Part shown: positions 7,006-14,815 of the stretch, one piece after another | Numbering within the stretch: position 1 is the first letter of the stretch | Layout: every line of letters starts with the position of its first letter | Assembly (NCBI GenBank): GCA_023150935.1 | Contig: JAKLJW010000014.1 | Span: forward strand, 1-64,000 | DNA: 64,000 bases | Origin: Candidatus Binatia bacterium | GTDB taxonomy: Bacteria > Desulfobacterota > Binatia > HRBIN30 | Direction of reading: 5' to 3' | Position numbers and translations under genes: made by a program | The notes under the pieces: generated by a model | The model's input: only the letters and a program-made list of their open reading frames with translations | What the model was told of the DNA's origin: nothing | Databases searched by the model: none

Positions 7006-7996
7006 GTCCTCTCGCGGTCTCGAGCGCGCCCCGCTCGCCCGCGCCGCTCTCCTCGCTGTCGTTGACGATGACGACGCGCTTGGCCTGCGAGGTGAGGCGG
7101 ACCAGTTTCTCGTGGTCCTGCGCCCGGAACGTCGTCGTGACCGGGGACAGGCACTTGAAGCCCGCCTGCTGCGCCGCGATGGCGTCGGCGATGCCCTCGG
7201 TGATGAGCAGCACGCCGTCGGTGTTCGCGTCGTCCTCGCCGAAGAAGTAGTCGTTCGTGATGAGGGGCGAGATGTACGGGTGCTTCTCGGAGCGCACCGG
7301 CAGCTTCCGGTACTTCGCAGCGTCCCACTCGGCGTCCGTTGAGGCCGGGGGGCGCCGGCCGATGACGTAGACGACGCGACCGCCTCGCCAGTAGGGGAAG
7401 ATGAGCCGGTTGGCGAAGAAGTCCGCGCGCCCACCGCTGCGGAACTGCACGAAGAGGCCCGTCAACAGGCGCTCCTCCTCCGTCGCGCCGAGCTCGCCGA
7501 GGTACTCCCACAGGCCCGGAGCGCCGAAGCCGATCTGCACGCGATCGATGGTCGCGTCGGTGTAGCCACGCTCCTCCTTGATGGCTGAGCGCCTCTCGTC
7601 GCCGAGGTGGCGGTGGTAGCAGCCGACGGCTGCGGTGAGCAGCTCCTCAAGACGGCGGCGTTCGTGGAGCCGCTCGATATCTGTGTTCGAGGTGCCAGCG
7701 ACCGGCACGCCCACGTCCGCCGCGAGCTCGCGGAGCGCCAGCATGAACGGGACATCGCGGGCGTACTGCACGAACGCGAACACGTCGCCGCCACCCGATC
7801 CGCCGCCCGAGTAGTCGCGCCACTTCTGCGTGTCGGGCCAGACCACCAGCGACGGCGTCGTGTCGGGGTTCTTGAGGGAGCGACCGACGTAGTGGTTCCC
7901 GCTCTCGCGCAGCTCGACGTGCCGGCCGACGACGGCGACGAGGTCCGTCCGCGCCTTCACGTCGGCGACGAGCTGGTCGAAGGTGTTCTGGTCCAC
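7006..7996 (-). pseudogene. CHC2/Toprim primase-like protein, truncated at the C-terminus by repeat copy C
   Basis: The preserved 330 residues begin MDQNTFDQLVADVKARTDLV. They include a CHC2-like module followed by a linker and a Toprim domain with LLITEGIADAI and VVIVNDSEESGAGERG. After GALETA the sequence enters repeat copy C and about 40 residues of repeat-derived peptide follow to a stop at 6884. The Zn ligands of CHC2 are missing: the positions normally C-P-x-H and C-x-x-C read SLKN and YSGG. The protein resembles primase-like proteins of phages and integrative elements. The loss of the Toprim tail makes function doubtful. Confidence 0.75.
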
Positions 7997-8118
7997 GCGG
8001 CGTTCTCCGTGACAGGCAAAGCCACGGCGCGAACGCGCGGGGGACAGGTACGCACGCAGGCGGACCGTTCGCGGTCGCTTGTCCCCCGTTCACCGGGCGC
8101 GGTGCCTTTGCATCCCGC

Positions 8119-8310
8119 ATGGCCAGTACGGACTACGAACGCCGGCTCGACATCGCCGCCGCCGTCCTCGCGCGCGGCGTGCGCCGCGTGCTCGGCGCCG
8201 ACATCCCGCACGAACACGGCGCTGTTGAACGCGAGAACGACGCCTTGCCTGTTCGCGCGACCGAAGCCGTCATGGGCGCGGCCTCGAACCAGGAGAAGAC
8301 CACCCGATGA
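8119..8310 (+). CDS. small conserved protein preceding DUF2924/recombinase genes
   Basis: A 63-residue protein beginning MASTDYERRLDIAAAVLARG and ending NQEKTTR. I cannot assign a fold. Its stop codon overlaps the start of the DUF2924 gene by 4 bp (ATGA). It thus forms the first gene of a three-gene operon ending in a serine recombinase, and the coupling argues that it is a genuine gene belonging to the element. Confidence 0.6.
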   Translation: MASTDYERRLDIAAAVLARGVRRVLGADIPHEHGAVERENDALPVRATEAVMGAASNQEKTTR

Positions 8311-8792
8311 ACGACACGCCCGACGACCCGCTGATCCGTGAGATCCTCGCCCTGCGCGAGCGGCCCGTCTCCGCGCTGCGCGAGCGCTACCTCGCCGTCT
8401 TCGGCGAGGAGAGCACCAGCCGCAACAAGGACTACCTCTTCAAGCGCATCGCCTACCGGATGCAGGAGCAGCGCTATGGCGGCCTGTCGCCGAGGGCCAA
8501 GGCCCGCGCCGCCGAGCTCGCGGACAAGGCACCCGTGCGTCGCCGGCCACCACGGAACGTGGTGAGCGTGAGCATCGTCGAGGCGAGCGCCCGCGACCCG
8601 CGCCTGCCGCCCGTGGGCACCGTGCTGCGTCGCGAGTTCCGCGGCGGGGTCCACGAGGTGCGCGTGCTGACCGAGGGCTTCGAGTACCGCGGCGAGCGCT
8701 TCGCGAGCCTCTCGACGCTCGCTACCAAGATCGCCGGCTCGCGCTGGAACGGCTTCTTGTTCTTCAAGGTCGGCGCGAAGGGGGCGGCATGA
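8307..8792 (+). CDS. DUF2924 domain protein
   Basis: A 161-residue basic protein matching the DUF2924 pattern. A helical N-terminus (LIREILALRERPVSALRERY) is followed by RNKDYLFKRIAYRMQEQRYG, a linker, and a C-terminal module LRREFRGGVHEVRVLTEGFEYRG, then SRWNGFLFFKV. DUF2924 proteins are nearly always encoded next to large serine recombinases of mobile elements; the biochemical role is not established. A GGAGAAG site precedes the ATG at 8307. The gene overlaps both neighbours by 4 bp. Confidence 0.85.
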   Translation: MNDTPDDPLIREILALRERPVSALRERYLAVFGEESTSRNKDYLFKRIAYRMQEQRYGGLSPRAKARAAELADKAPVRRRPPRNVVSVSIVEASARDPRLPPVGTVLRREFRGGVHEVRVLTEGFEYRGERFASLSTLATKIAGSRWNGFLFFKVGAKGAA

Positions 8793-10366
8793 GATCGGCC
8801 CTCGTGAAGGAGCCGAAGGTCGTCCGCTGCGCCATCTACACGCGCAAGTCGACGACCGAGGGGCTCGACTCCGACTTCAACACGCTCGACGCGCAACGCG
8901 AGGCGGCCGAGCACTTCATCAAGAGCCAGGCCGCCCAGGGCTGGAGGGCGCTACCCACGCGCTACGACGACGGCGGCTTCACCGGCGGCAACCTCGAACG
9001 CCCCGCGCTGACGCGGCTCATGGACGACATCGAGCGCGGCGAGATCGACACGGTGGTCGTCTACAAGGTCGACCGCCTCAGCCGCTCGCTCCTCGACTTC
9101 GCGCGGCTCGTCGAGCGCTTCGAGAAGCGCCGGGTCGCCTTCGTGAGCATCACGCAGCACTTCGACACGTCGACATCGATGGGCCGGCTCGTGCTCCACA
9201 TTCTGCTCTCGTTCGCGCAGTTCGAGCGGGAGCTGATCAGCGAGCGCACGCGGGACAAGATCGCCGCCGCCAAGCGTCGTGGGAAGTGGACCGGCGGCCC
9301 CCTGGTGCTCGGCTACCGCGTCGATCGCCAGCGCCGCGCGCTCGAGGTCGTGCCCGAGGAGGCCGCCATCGTGAAGCTGGTCTTCGAGCTCTACGAGCGC
9401 ACCCTCTCGATGGCGCTCACGGCGCAAAGGCTCAACGCTCGCGGGCTCACGCCGCGGACGCGAGTCGCCGAGGACGGCACGACCCGCGGGCGCCCCTTCA
9501 ACAAGAACGCGGTCCACCGACTGCTCCGCAACCCGCTCTACGTCGGCAAGGTCCGCCACAACGACGACCTGTTCCTCGGCGAGCACGAGCCCATCATCGA
9601 CCCCGACGTCTTCGAGCGCGTGCAGCGCACCCTCGACCTGCGCGCGGCGGGAACCGGTACGCGCCGCCCGCGCCGGAGCGAGTCGCTGCTGACGGGCCTG
9701 CTCCGCTGTCTGCCCTGCGACGCGGCGATGAGCACGAGCCACGCCTACAACCACAAGAAGCAGCGCTACCGTTACTACCGCTGCCGCGCCTCGCAGGAGG
9801 GCCTGCGCTGCCCCACGGGCTTGCTCAACGCGAACGACGTCGAGGCCGCCGTCGTCGCGCAGGTGAAGGCTCTGGCGAAGAGCGGCGCGCTGCGCGACCG
9901 CATCCTCGCGACGCTGGCCGAGGGCGACGAGGGCGAGGCCGAGCTCGTCGCGACGAGGGAACGGCTCGAGGCTCGGATCACCGAGCTCGGCGCCGAGGCC
10001 AAGCGCCTGCTCGGCGCGTTCACTTCGCCTCCGGCTCCGTGGTCCTCCGTGGACTCCGTCCAGCACGCTGGACTCCGTCCACTCCGGTTCAGCAGCGTCC
10101 ACGCGGGCGGGCGCCTCCTCGCCGAGCGTCTCGGAGAGCTCGAACGCGCGACCGACAAGCACCGCGCCGGTGTCGCCGACCTCGAGCGGCGGCGCCCCCG
10201 AGGTGCAGGTGGAGACCCTCTCCCTCGAGCTACCGCCGGGGGCCCAGCCGGTGAGCGAGCGCGGCCTGCGCGAGGCTGTGCTGGGAACCGCCGACTGGCA
10301 GGAGCAGCGGCGGCGGTGGGCGGGGTTGAAGCGGGAAATCAGCAGCGCGACCTGACCAGGCGTTGA
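8789..10366 (+). CDS. large serine recombinase (resolvase/invertase family), altered C-terminus
   Basis: A 525-residue site-specific recombinase. The N-terminal resolvase domain has the catalytic Ser in AIYTRKSTTEG, then VYKVDRLSRSL and the FAQFERELISERT helix. Next come the Recombinase domain (about 170-270, with NKNAVHRLLRNPLYVG) and a zinc ribbon (LLRCLPCDAAM then RCRASQEGLRC). The coiled-coil region is interrupted by an odd segment with a repeated GGACTCCGTCC (10020-10110). From about residue 470 the reading is low-complexity PRGAGG-type sequence, while another frame (to 10355) reads more naturally. A frameshift or deletion near the end is likely. The ATG overlaps the DUF2924 stop. Confidence 0.85.
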   Translation: MRSALVKEPKVVRCAIYTRKSTTEGLDSDFNTLDAQREAAEHFIKSQAAQGWRALPTRYDDGGFTGGNLERPALTRLMDDIERGEIDTVVVYKVDRLSRSLLDFARLVERFEKRRVAFVSITQHFDTSTSMGRLVLHILLSFAQFERELISERTRDKIAAAKRRGKWTGGPLVLGYRVDRQRRALEVVPEEAAIVKLVFELYERTLSMALTAQRLNARGLTPRTRVAEDGTTRGRPFNKNAVHRLLRNPLYVGKVRHNDDLFLGEHEPIIDPDVFERVQRTLDLRAAGTGTRRPRRSESLLTGLLRCLPCDAAMSTSHAYNHKKQRYRYYRCRASQEGLRCPTGLLNANDVEAAVVAQVKALAKSGALRDRILATLAEGDEGEAELVATRERLEARITELGAEAKRLLGAFTSPPAPWSSVDSVQHAGLRPLRFSSVHAGGRLLAERLGELERATDKHRAGVADLERRRPRGAGGDPLPRATAGGPAGERARPARGCAGNRRLAGAAAAVGGVEAGNQQRDLTRR

Positions 10367-10451
10367 GCCGACCAACGCCCTGGCATAGACTGCCGCCCCT
10401 TGGAGTCTGATGCCGCCGCTAGCCCTACGCGCCACCCAATCTGGAGCCCGG

Positions 10452-10652
10452 ATGCCTGACGAGGTCCTGACCATCAAGGAGGTCGCCGCGCTGCTCAAGC
10501 TCGCGGAGAAGACCGTCTACGCCATGGCGCAGGCCGGCGAGATTCCGGCGTTCAAGATCCGAGGGCAGTGGCGCATCAGGCGCACTGAGCTCGACCAGTG
10601 GATCGACGCGCAGCCGCGCGGTGGGGACGGGGGACGTGATGGCGACGCGTGA
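10452..10652 (+). CDS. excisionase-family helix-turn-helix protein
   Basis: A 66-residue protein with the MerR-like winged HTH typical of excisionases: [20 protein letters not shown], then [20 protein letters not shown]. The ATG at 10452 was chosen because the HTH starts directly after it; the upstream extension (from 10410) is not HTH-like. Such proteins are often the first gene of type I restriction operons or of integrative elements. It overlaps the hsdM start by 14 bp, so it could regulate the downstream restriction genes, but this is inference. Confidence 0.8.
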   Translation: MPDEVLTIKEVAALLKLAEKTVYAMAQAGEIPAFKIRGQWRIRRTELDQWIDAQPRGGDGGRDGDA

Positions 10653-12366
10653 CACAGGCGACAAGAAGCGCGGGCGACCGCCGAAGGCTGCTGCAAGCGA
10701 GCCGACGCCCGACGCGAAGAAGGCGAGCACGAAGAACGGCTCCACGTCCGATGCCGTGGTGGGCTTCGAAGAGAAGCTCTGGCAGATGGCGGACAAGCTC
10801 CGCAACAACATGGACGCGGCCGAGTACAAGCACGTCGTCCTCGGGCTCATCTTCCTCAAGTACATCTCGGACGCGTTCGAGGAGAAGCACGCTGCGCTCA
10901 CGGCCGACAAGAAGTCGGGCGCCGACCCGGAAGACCCCGACGAGTACCGTGCCGACAATATCTACTGGGTGCCGAAGGAGGCGCGCTGGACTCACCTCCA
11001 GGGCAACGCGAAGCAGGCCACGATCGGCAAGCTCATCGACGACGCGATGGTCGCCCTCGAGGCCCAGAACCCGACGCTCAAGGGCGTGCTCCAGAAAGAC
11101 TACGGGCGGCCTGGGCTGGACAAGACGCGCCTCGGTGAGTTGATCGATCTCGTCGGTACCATCGGCCTCGGCGACCGGGAGAACCGGGCGCGCGATGTGC
11201 TCGGCCGCGTCTACGAGTACTTCCTCACGAAGTTCGCCGCCGCCGAGGGCAAGAACGGCGGCCAGTTCTACACGCCGCGCGGCGTGGTGCGCGTGCTGGT
11301 CGAGATGCTCGCGCCCTACAAGGGGCGCGTCTTCGACCCTGCCTGCGGCTCGGGCGGCATGTTCATCTCGAGCGAGAAGTTCGTCGAGGCGCACGGCGGT
11401 CGCGTCGGCGACATCAGCATCTACGGCCAGGAGTCGAACCACACGACCTGGCGCCTCGCGAAGCTGAACCTCGCGATCCGCGGCATCGACGCCAACATCG
11501 TGCACGGCGACACCTTCCACGCCGACGGCCACAAGGACCTCAAGGCCGACTACGTCCTCGCGAACCCGCCCTTCAACGACAGCGACTGGGGCCAGCCGCG
11601 CCTCAAGGAAGACGTGCGCTGGAAGTATGGCGTGCCGCCCGCGGGCAACGCGAACTTCGCCTGGGTGCAGCACTTCCTCCACCACCTCGCGCCCACCGGC
11701 ATCGCGGGCTTCGTGCTGGCGAACGGCAGCATGTCGTCGCAGCAGTCGGGCGAGGGCGACATTCGCAAGGCCATCGTCGAGGCGGACCTCGTCGACTGCA
11801 TGGTCGCGCTGCCGGGACAGCTCTTCTACTCGACGCAGATCCCCGTCTGCCTGTGGTTTCTCGCGCGGGATAAGAAGAACGGCCTCGGCGGTCGCGGCAA
11901 GAAGATGAGGAGCCGCCAGAAGGAGACTCTGTTCATCGACGCGCGCAAGCTCGGCACGCTCGTCGACCGCGTGCATCGCGAGCTCTCCGACGATGACATC
12001 GCGAAGATCGCCGACACGTACCACCGCTGGCGCGGTGATTGGCCACCGACCGACGAGGCTACGATTCGGGCGACCACAAGGGTCGCCCCTACGACATCAT
12101 CTGTAGGGGCACCCCTTGTGGGTGCCCGCGCGTACGAGAACATCCCGGGGTTCTGCTATTCGGCGACGACCGAAGAGATCGCCTCGCACCAGTTCGTGCT
12201 CACGCCGGGGCGCTACGTCGGCGCCGAAGAAGTCGAGGACGACGGCGAGCCCTTCGACGAGAAGATGAAACGCCTCGTGGCGACGCTCGAAGAGCAGTTC
12301 GCCGAAGGCGCGCGGCTGGAGAAGGAGATCCGGAAGAATCTGCGGGGGCTTGGGTATGGGGGGTGA
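10639..12366 (+). CDS. hsdM: type I restriction-modification N6-adenine methyltransferase subunit
   Basis: A 575-residue HsdM. An N-terminal helical HsdM_N domain ([36 protein letters not shown]) precedes the N6-methyltransferase domain with the SAM motif [11 protein letters not shown] and the catalytic NPPF motif ([16 protein letters not shown]). It methylates adenine in the sequence specified by HsdS. Near the C-terminus, codons 477-496 are encoded by a pair of REP hairpins (12068-12127) that insert about 20 residues in frame before the conserved tail ([20 protein letters not shown]). The ATG at 10639 is preferred over the GTG at 10621. It overlaps hsdS by 11 bp. Confidence 0.93.
   Translation: MATRDTGDKKRGRPPKAAASEPTPDAKKASTKNGSTSDAVVGFEEKLWQMADKLRNNMDAAEYKHVVLGLIFLKYISDAFEEKHAALTADKKSGADPEDPDEYRADNIYWVPKEARWTHLQGNAKQATIGKLIDDAMVALEAQNPTLKGVLQKDYGRPGLDKTRLGELIDLVGTIGLGDRENRARDVLGRVYEYFLTKFAAAEGKNGGQFYTPRGVVRVLVEMLAPYKGRVFDPACGSGGMFISSEKFVEAHGGRVGDISIYGQESNHTTWRLAKLNLAIRGIDANIVHGDTFHADGHKDLKADYVLANPPFNDSDWGQPRLKEDVRWKYGVPPAGNANFAWVQHFLHHLAPTGIAGFVLANGSMSSQQSGEGDIRKAIVEADLVDCMVALPGQLFYSTQIPVCLWFLARDKKNGLGGRGKKMRSRQKETLFIDARKLGTLVDRVHRELSDDDIAKIADTYHRWRGDWPPTDEATIRATTRVAPTTSSVGAPLVGARAYENIPGFCYSATTEEIASHQFVLTPGRYVGAEEVEDDGEPFDEKMKRLVATLEEQFAEGARLEKEIRKNLRGLGYGG
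12068..12127 (+). repeat. REP hairpin pair inserted in frame inside hsdM
   Basis: Two hairpins in head-to-head orientation: GGGCGACCACAAGGGTCGCC with its CCTAC tail, and GTAGGGGCACCCCTTGTGGG continuing into TGCCC. They match the REP elements found inside and beside the RAYT gene at 13872-14552. The insert keeps the hsdM frame open. Confidence 0.85.
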
Positions 12367-13702
12367 AACCATCTGGCCGACGCGTCCACTGAAGGATTGC
12401 GCCGTTTGGTACTCCGGCGGCACGCCGAACAAGGCCACCCCGCGCTACTGGGGCGGCTCGATCCCGTGGATCAGCGCGAAAAGCCTCAACGACTACTTCG
12501 TGTCGGACTCCGAGGATCGCGTCACCGAGGAGGGCGCTCGAAACGGCACACGCCTGGTCCCGAAGGACAGCATTCTCTTCATCGTTCGCGGGATGAGCCT
12601 CAAGAGCGAGTTCCGCATGGGCATCGCCACACGCCCCGTCACCTTCAACCAAGATCTGAAGGCGCTCGTCGCAGTGGACGACGTTGTGCCCGCGTACCTC
12701 GCCTACGCGATCCGGTCGAAGACGACCGAGATCCTGCAGATGGTCGGCGAGGCGGGTCACGGGACCGGCGTGCTTCCCACGGATCGCATCCAGTCACTCG
12801 AGATTCCTGTCCCCTCGCTCGAAGAGCAACACGCAGTCGCCGCTATCGTGGGCGCGCTGGACGCCAAGATCGAACTGAACCGCAAGATGAACGCGACGCT
12901 CGAGGCGATGGCGCGGGCGCTTTTCAAGTCATGGTTCGTCGACTTCGACCCCGTGCGCGCCAAAGCCGAAGGCCGCGCCCCGAGCGGCATGGACGCCGAA
13001 ACCGCGAAGCTGTTTCCGAGTGAGTTCGTCGATTCGGAGCTGGGGCCGATTCCGAAGGGTTGGCGCGCAACGACCTTGGGGACCGAAGTCGAACGTTGTG
13101 GTGGCGCAGTTCAAACGGGTCCTTTCGGGAGTCAGTTGCACGCATCCGACTACGTCCCGGAGGGGGTGCCCGTCGTCATGCCGAAGGACATCGGCGGGCG
13201 CAGGGTTTCGACGGCCAGCATCGCGCGCGTTCCTGAACACGACGCGTTGCGACTGTCGCGACATCGCTTGCAGCCTGGCGATGTCGTCTATAGCCGTCGT
13301 GGCGATGTCGAGCGCCACGCCCTGATCGGCGCTCGGGAGACCGGGTGGCTCTGCGGAACCGGATGCCTTCTCGTGCGTCTCGGTCCCAATTGGCCGTCGC
13401 CGATGTTCGCGTCCTTCGCCCTTGATCGACCGGAGACGCGCGCGTGGATCTCTCAGCACGCGATCGGCGCAACGATGCCCAACCTGAACACCGGCATCCT
13501 GTCCGCGGTTCCCCTCGTGATGCCATCCGATGATGTGCTCCGCGCCTTCGCCGCCGCCGTGGATCCGCTTCAGGCGTTGGTCGTCATCCGAGACGCCGAA
13601 ACCGGCCTGCTCGCGAAGACCCGCGATGAGCTTCTGCCGCGTCTTCTCTCGGGCGAGCTGCCGGTCGACGCGCGCGAGCGCGCAGTCGAGGAGGTCGCGT
13701 GA
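12356..13702 (+). CDS. hsdS: type I restriction-modification specificity subunit
   Basis: A 448-residue HsdS with two target-recognition domains. The first starts with the [20 protein letters not shown] motif and the second with [20 protein letters not shown]. They are separated by the conserved coiled-coil spacer ([40 protein letters not shown]). The C-terminal spacer ([14 protein letters not shown]) closes the protein. Together with HsdM it defines the bipartite recognition site. The ATG at 12356 lies inside hsdM. Both TRDs look complete, so the subunit is likely functional. Confidence 0.92.
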   Translation: MGGETIWPTRPLKDCAVWYSGGTPNKATPRYWGGSIPWISAKSLNDYFVSDSEDRVTEEGARNGTRLVPKDSILFIVRGMSLKSEFRMGIATRPVTFNQDLKALVAVDDVVPAYLAYAIRSKTTEILQMVGEAGHGTGVLPTDRIQSLEIPVPSLEEQHAVAAIVGALDAKIELNRKMNATLEAMARALFKSWFVDFDPVRAKAEGRAPSGMDAETAKLFPSEFVDSELGPIPKGWRATTLGTEVERCGGAVQTGPFGSQLHASDYVPEGVPVVMPKDIGGRRVSTASIARVPEHDALRLSRHRLQPGDVVYSRRGDVERHALIGARETGWLCGTGCLLVRLGPNWPSPMFASFALDRPETRAWISQHAIGATMPNLNTGILSAVPLVMPSDDVLRAFAAAVDPLQALVVIRDAETGLLAKTRDELLPRLLSGELPVDARERAVEEVA

Positions 13703-13875
13703 AGCTCACACGCGTCACCAAGCTTCGTCACCGCGTGTTCCGCGATTTCGCGTGGCCGAGCGAGCTCCACGCCTTAGTCGGGATGCGCCGCGACGGTTCG
13801 GACGCGCCTGCGATGTGTCGCTCTGATTCTCCGGAGCCGCGCGTGATGAATCACGCCCCTACGAGGCCGCAGTGA
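13699..13875 (+). pseudogene. N-terminal stump of an AAA (RloC/AAA_13-like) ATPase
   Basis: The GTG at 13699 overlaps the hsdS stop and opens [20 protein letters not shown], which resembles the opening of SMC-like AAA ATPases often encoded with type I restriction genes; those continue into a 'YGWNGSGKTTL' P-loop. Here the similarity stops after about 23 codons, before any P-loop. A REP hairpin and the RAYT gene follow at once. The rest of the ATPase was evidently deleted or replaced at that junction. The residual frame ends at 13875. Confidence 0.55.
13841..13863 (+). repeat. REP-like hairpin at the 5' side of the RAYT gene
   Basis: A short palindrome, GCGTGA-TGAA-TCACGC, followed by the CCCCTAC tail seen in the other REP units. 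It lies just before the RAYT start at 13872. Confidence 0.6.
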
Positions 13876-14552
13876 TCGATCCGCTCGATCCCATTCGCCC
13901 CCGGAGGCGATCGATCCGATTGCGCGGATACGACTATTCCGGCGCGGGGGCGTATTTCGTGACCATCTGCGCGCAGGACCGCGCGTGTTTGTTCGGGGAC
14001 GTGGTCGACGAGGTCATGCGATGGAACGATGCCGGGATGATGATCAGGGAGCACTGGACGGCGCTGCCGCGCCGATTCCCGACCGTCACGCTGGATGAAT
14101 TTGTCGTGATGCCAAACCACGTTCACGGCGTAGTGATCATTCACGACGCGTCTGGTGCGGGCGGCCACGAGGGCCGCCCCTACGACGACAACCTGGACGT
14201 AGGGGCACCCCTTGTGGGTGCCCGTCATGACGATGACGCGGACGGTGCCCATGCGGGCGGCCACGAGGGCCGCCCCTACGCATCTGGCTCGCCTCTCGGA
14301 CAGGTGATCGGCGCGTTCAAATCGATGACCACCGTCGCCTACGGGCTCGGCGTCCGACAGTTCGCGTGGCCGACGTTCCGTGGCCGCCTCTGGCAGCGCA
14401 ACTACTACGAACACATCGTTCGCAACGAAGTGGAGATGGACCGGATCCGCCGCTACATCGCAGAGAATCCCAGCAGGTGGGCGCAAGATCGCGAGAACCC
14501 TGCCTGCGTAGGGGCACCGCTTGCGGGTGCCGAAGAGTGGGAGGTCGCGTGA
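13872..14552 (+). CDS. REP-associated tyrosine transposase (RAYT, Y1_Tnp/IS200-like)
   Basis: A 226-residue HUH-type transposase. The N-terminus has the RAYT opening RRRSIRLRGYDYSGAGAYFV with TICAQDR, and the HUH motif is in MPNHVHGVV. The C-terminal catalytic Tyr region lies in NYYEHIVRNEVEMDRIRRYI. RAYTs are single-copy domesticated enzymes that recognise and move REP hairpins. Three REP hairpins lie inside its own coding region, adding about 40 residues (GGHEGRPY and VGAPLVGAR peptides) in frame between the HUH motif and the C-terminal half. The GTG start at 13872 overlaps the ATPase stump. The stop overlaps the next gene's GTG. Confidence 0.9.
   Translation: MIDPLDPIRPRRRSIRLRGYDYSGAGAYFVTICAQDRACLFGDVVDEVMRWNDAGMMIREHWTALPRRFPTVTLDEFVVMPNHVHGVVIIHDASGAGGHEGRPYDDNLDVGAPLVGARHDDDADGAHAGGHEGRPYASGSPLGQVIGAFKSMTTVAYGLGVRQFAWPTFRGRLWQRNYYEHIVRNEVEMDRIRRYIAENPSRWAQDRENPACVGAPLAGAEEWEVA
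14159..14279 (+). repeat. three REP hairpins inside the RAYT gene
   Basis: Units at about 14159-14183, 14199-14224 and 14255-14279. The first and third are near-identical GGGCGGCCACGAGGGCCGCC hairpins with CCTAC tails. The second is the inverted GTAGGGGCACCCCTTGTGGG type. They form a BIME-like cluster and are read through in frame. Confidence 0.85.
14508..14531 (+). repeat. REP hairpin near the 3' end of the RAYT gene
   Basis: GTAGGGGCACCGCTTGCGGG continuing into TGCC, a slightly divergent copy of the inverted REP unit. It encodes the VGAPLAGA peptide at the protein's C-terminus. Confidence 0.75.
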
Positions 14553-14815
14553 CGCCCTCCGAAGCGCCCAAGGGGGAGCTGGTCCTCTACCAGACTGACG
14601 ACCGGCGGACGCGCGAGTGCCGCTTCGAGGGCGACACCATTTGGCTCACGCAGGCGCAACTCGCCGAGCTGTTCGAGACCAGCGTCCCCAACATCAACCT
14701 CCACCTGAAGGCCGTGTACGAGGAGGGAGAGCTCGACGAAGGGGCAACCATTACGGCGTACTTAATAGTTCGAGCCGAGGGGAAGCGCTCCGTCTCCAGG
14801 CAGGTGCTGCAATGA
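14549..14815 (+). CDS. RhuM/Fic-associated N-terminal HTH domain protein, truncated
   Basis: An 88-residue protein starting with GTG at 14549 (overlapping the RAYT stop). It matches only the N-terminal HTH of the RhuM 'virulence protein' family: GELVLYQTDDRRTRECRFEG, then DTIWLTQAQLAELFETSVPN and INLHLKAVYEEGELDE. Full-length RhuM proteins continue for another 200 or so residues with a KHYNLDAIIAVGYRV-type motif, which is missing here. The stop at 14815 overlaps the ATG of the next gene, so the short form may still be expressed. It is probably a remnant. Confidence 0.6.
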   Translation: MTPSEAPKGELVLYQTDDRRTRECRFEGDTIWLTQAQLAELFETSVPNINLHLKAVYEEGELDEGATITAYLIVRAEGKRSVSRQVLQ

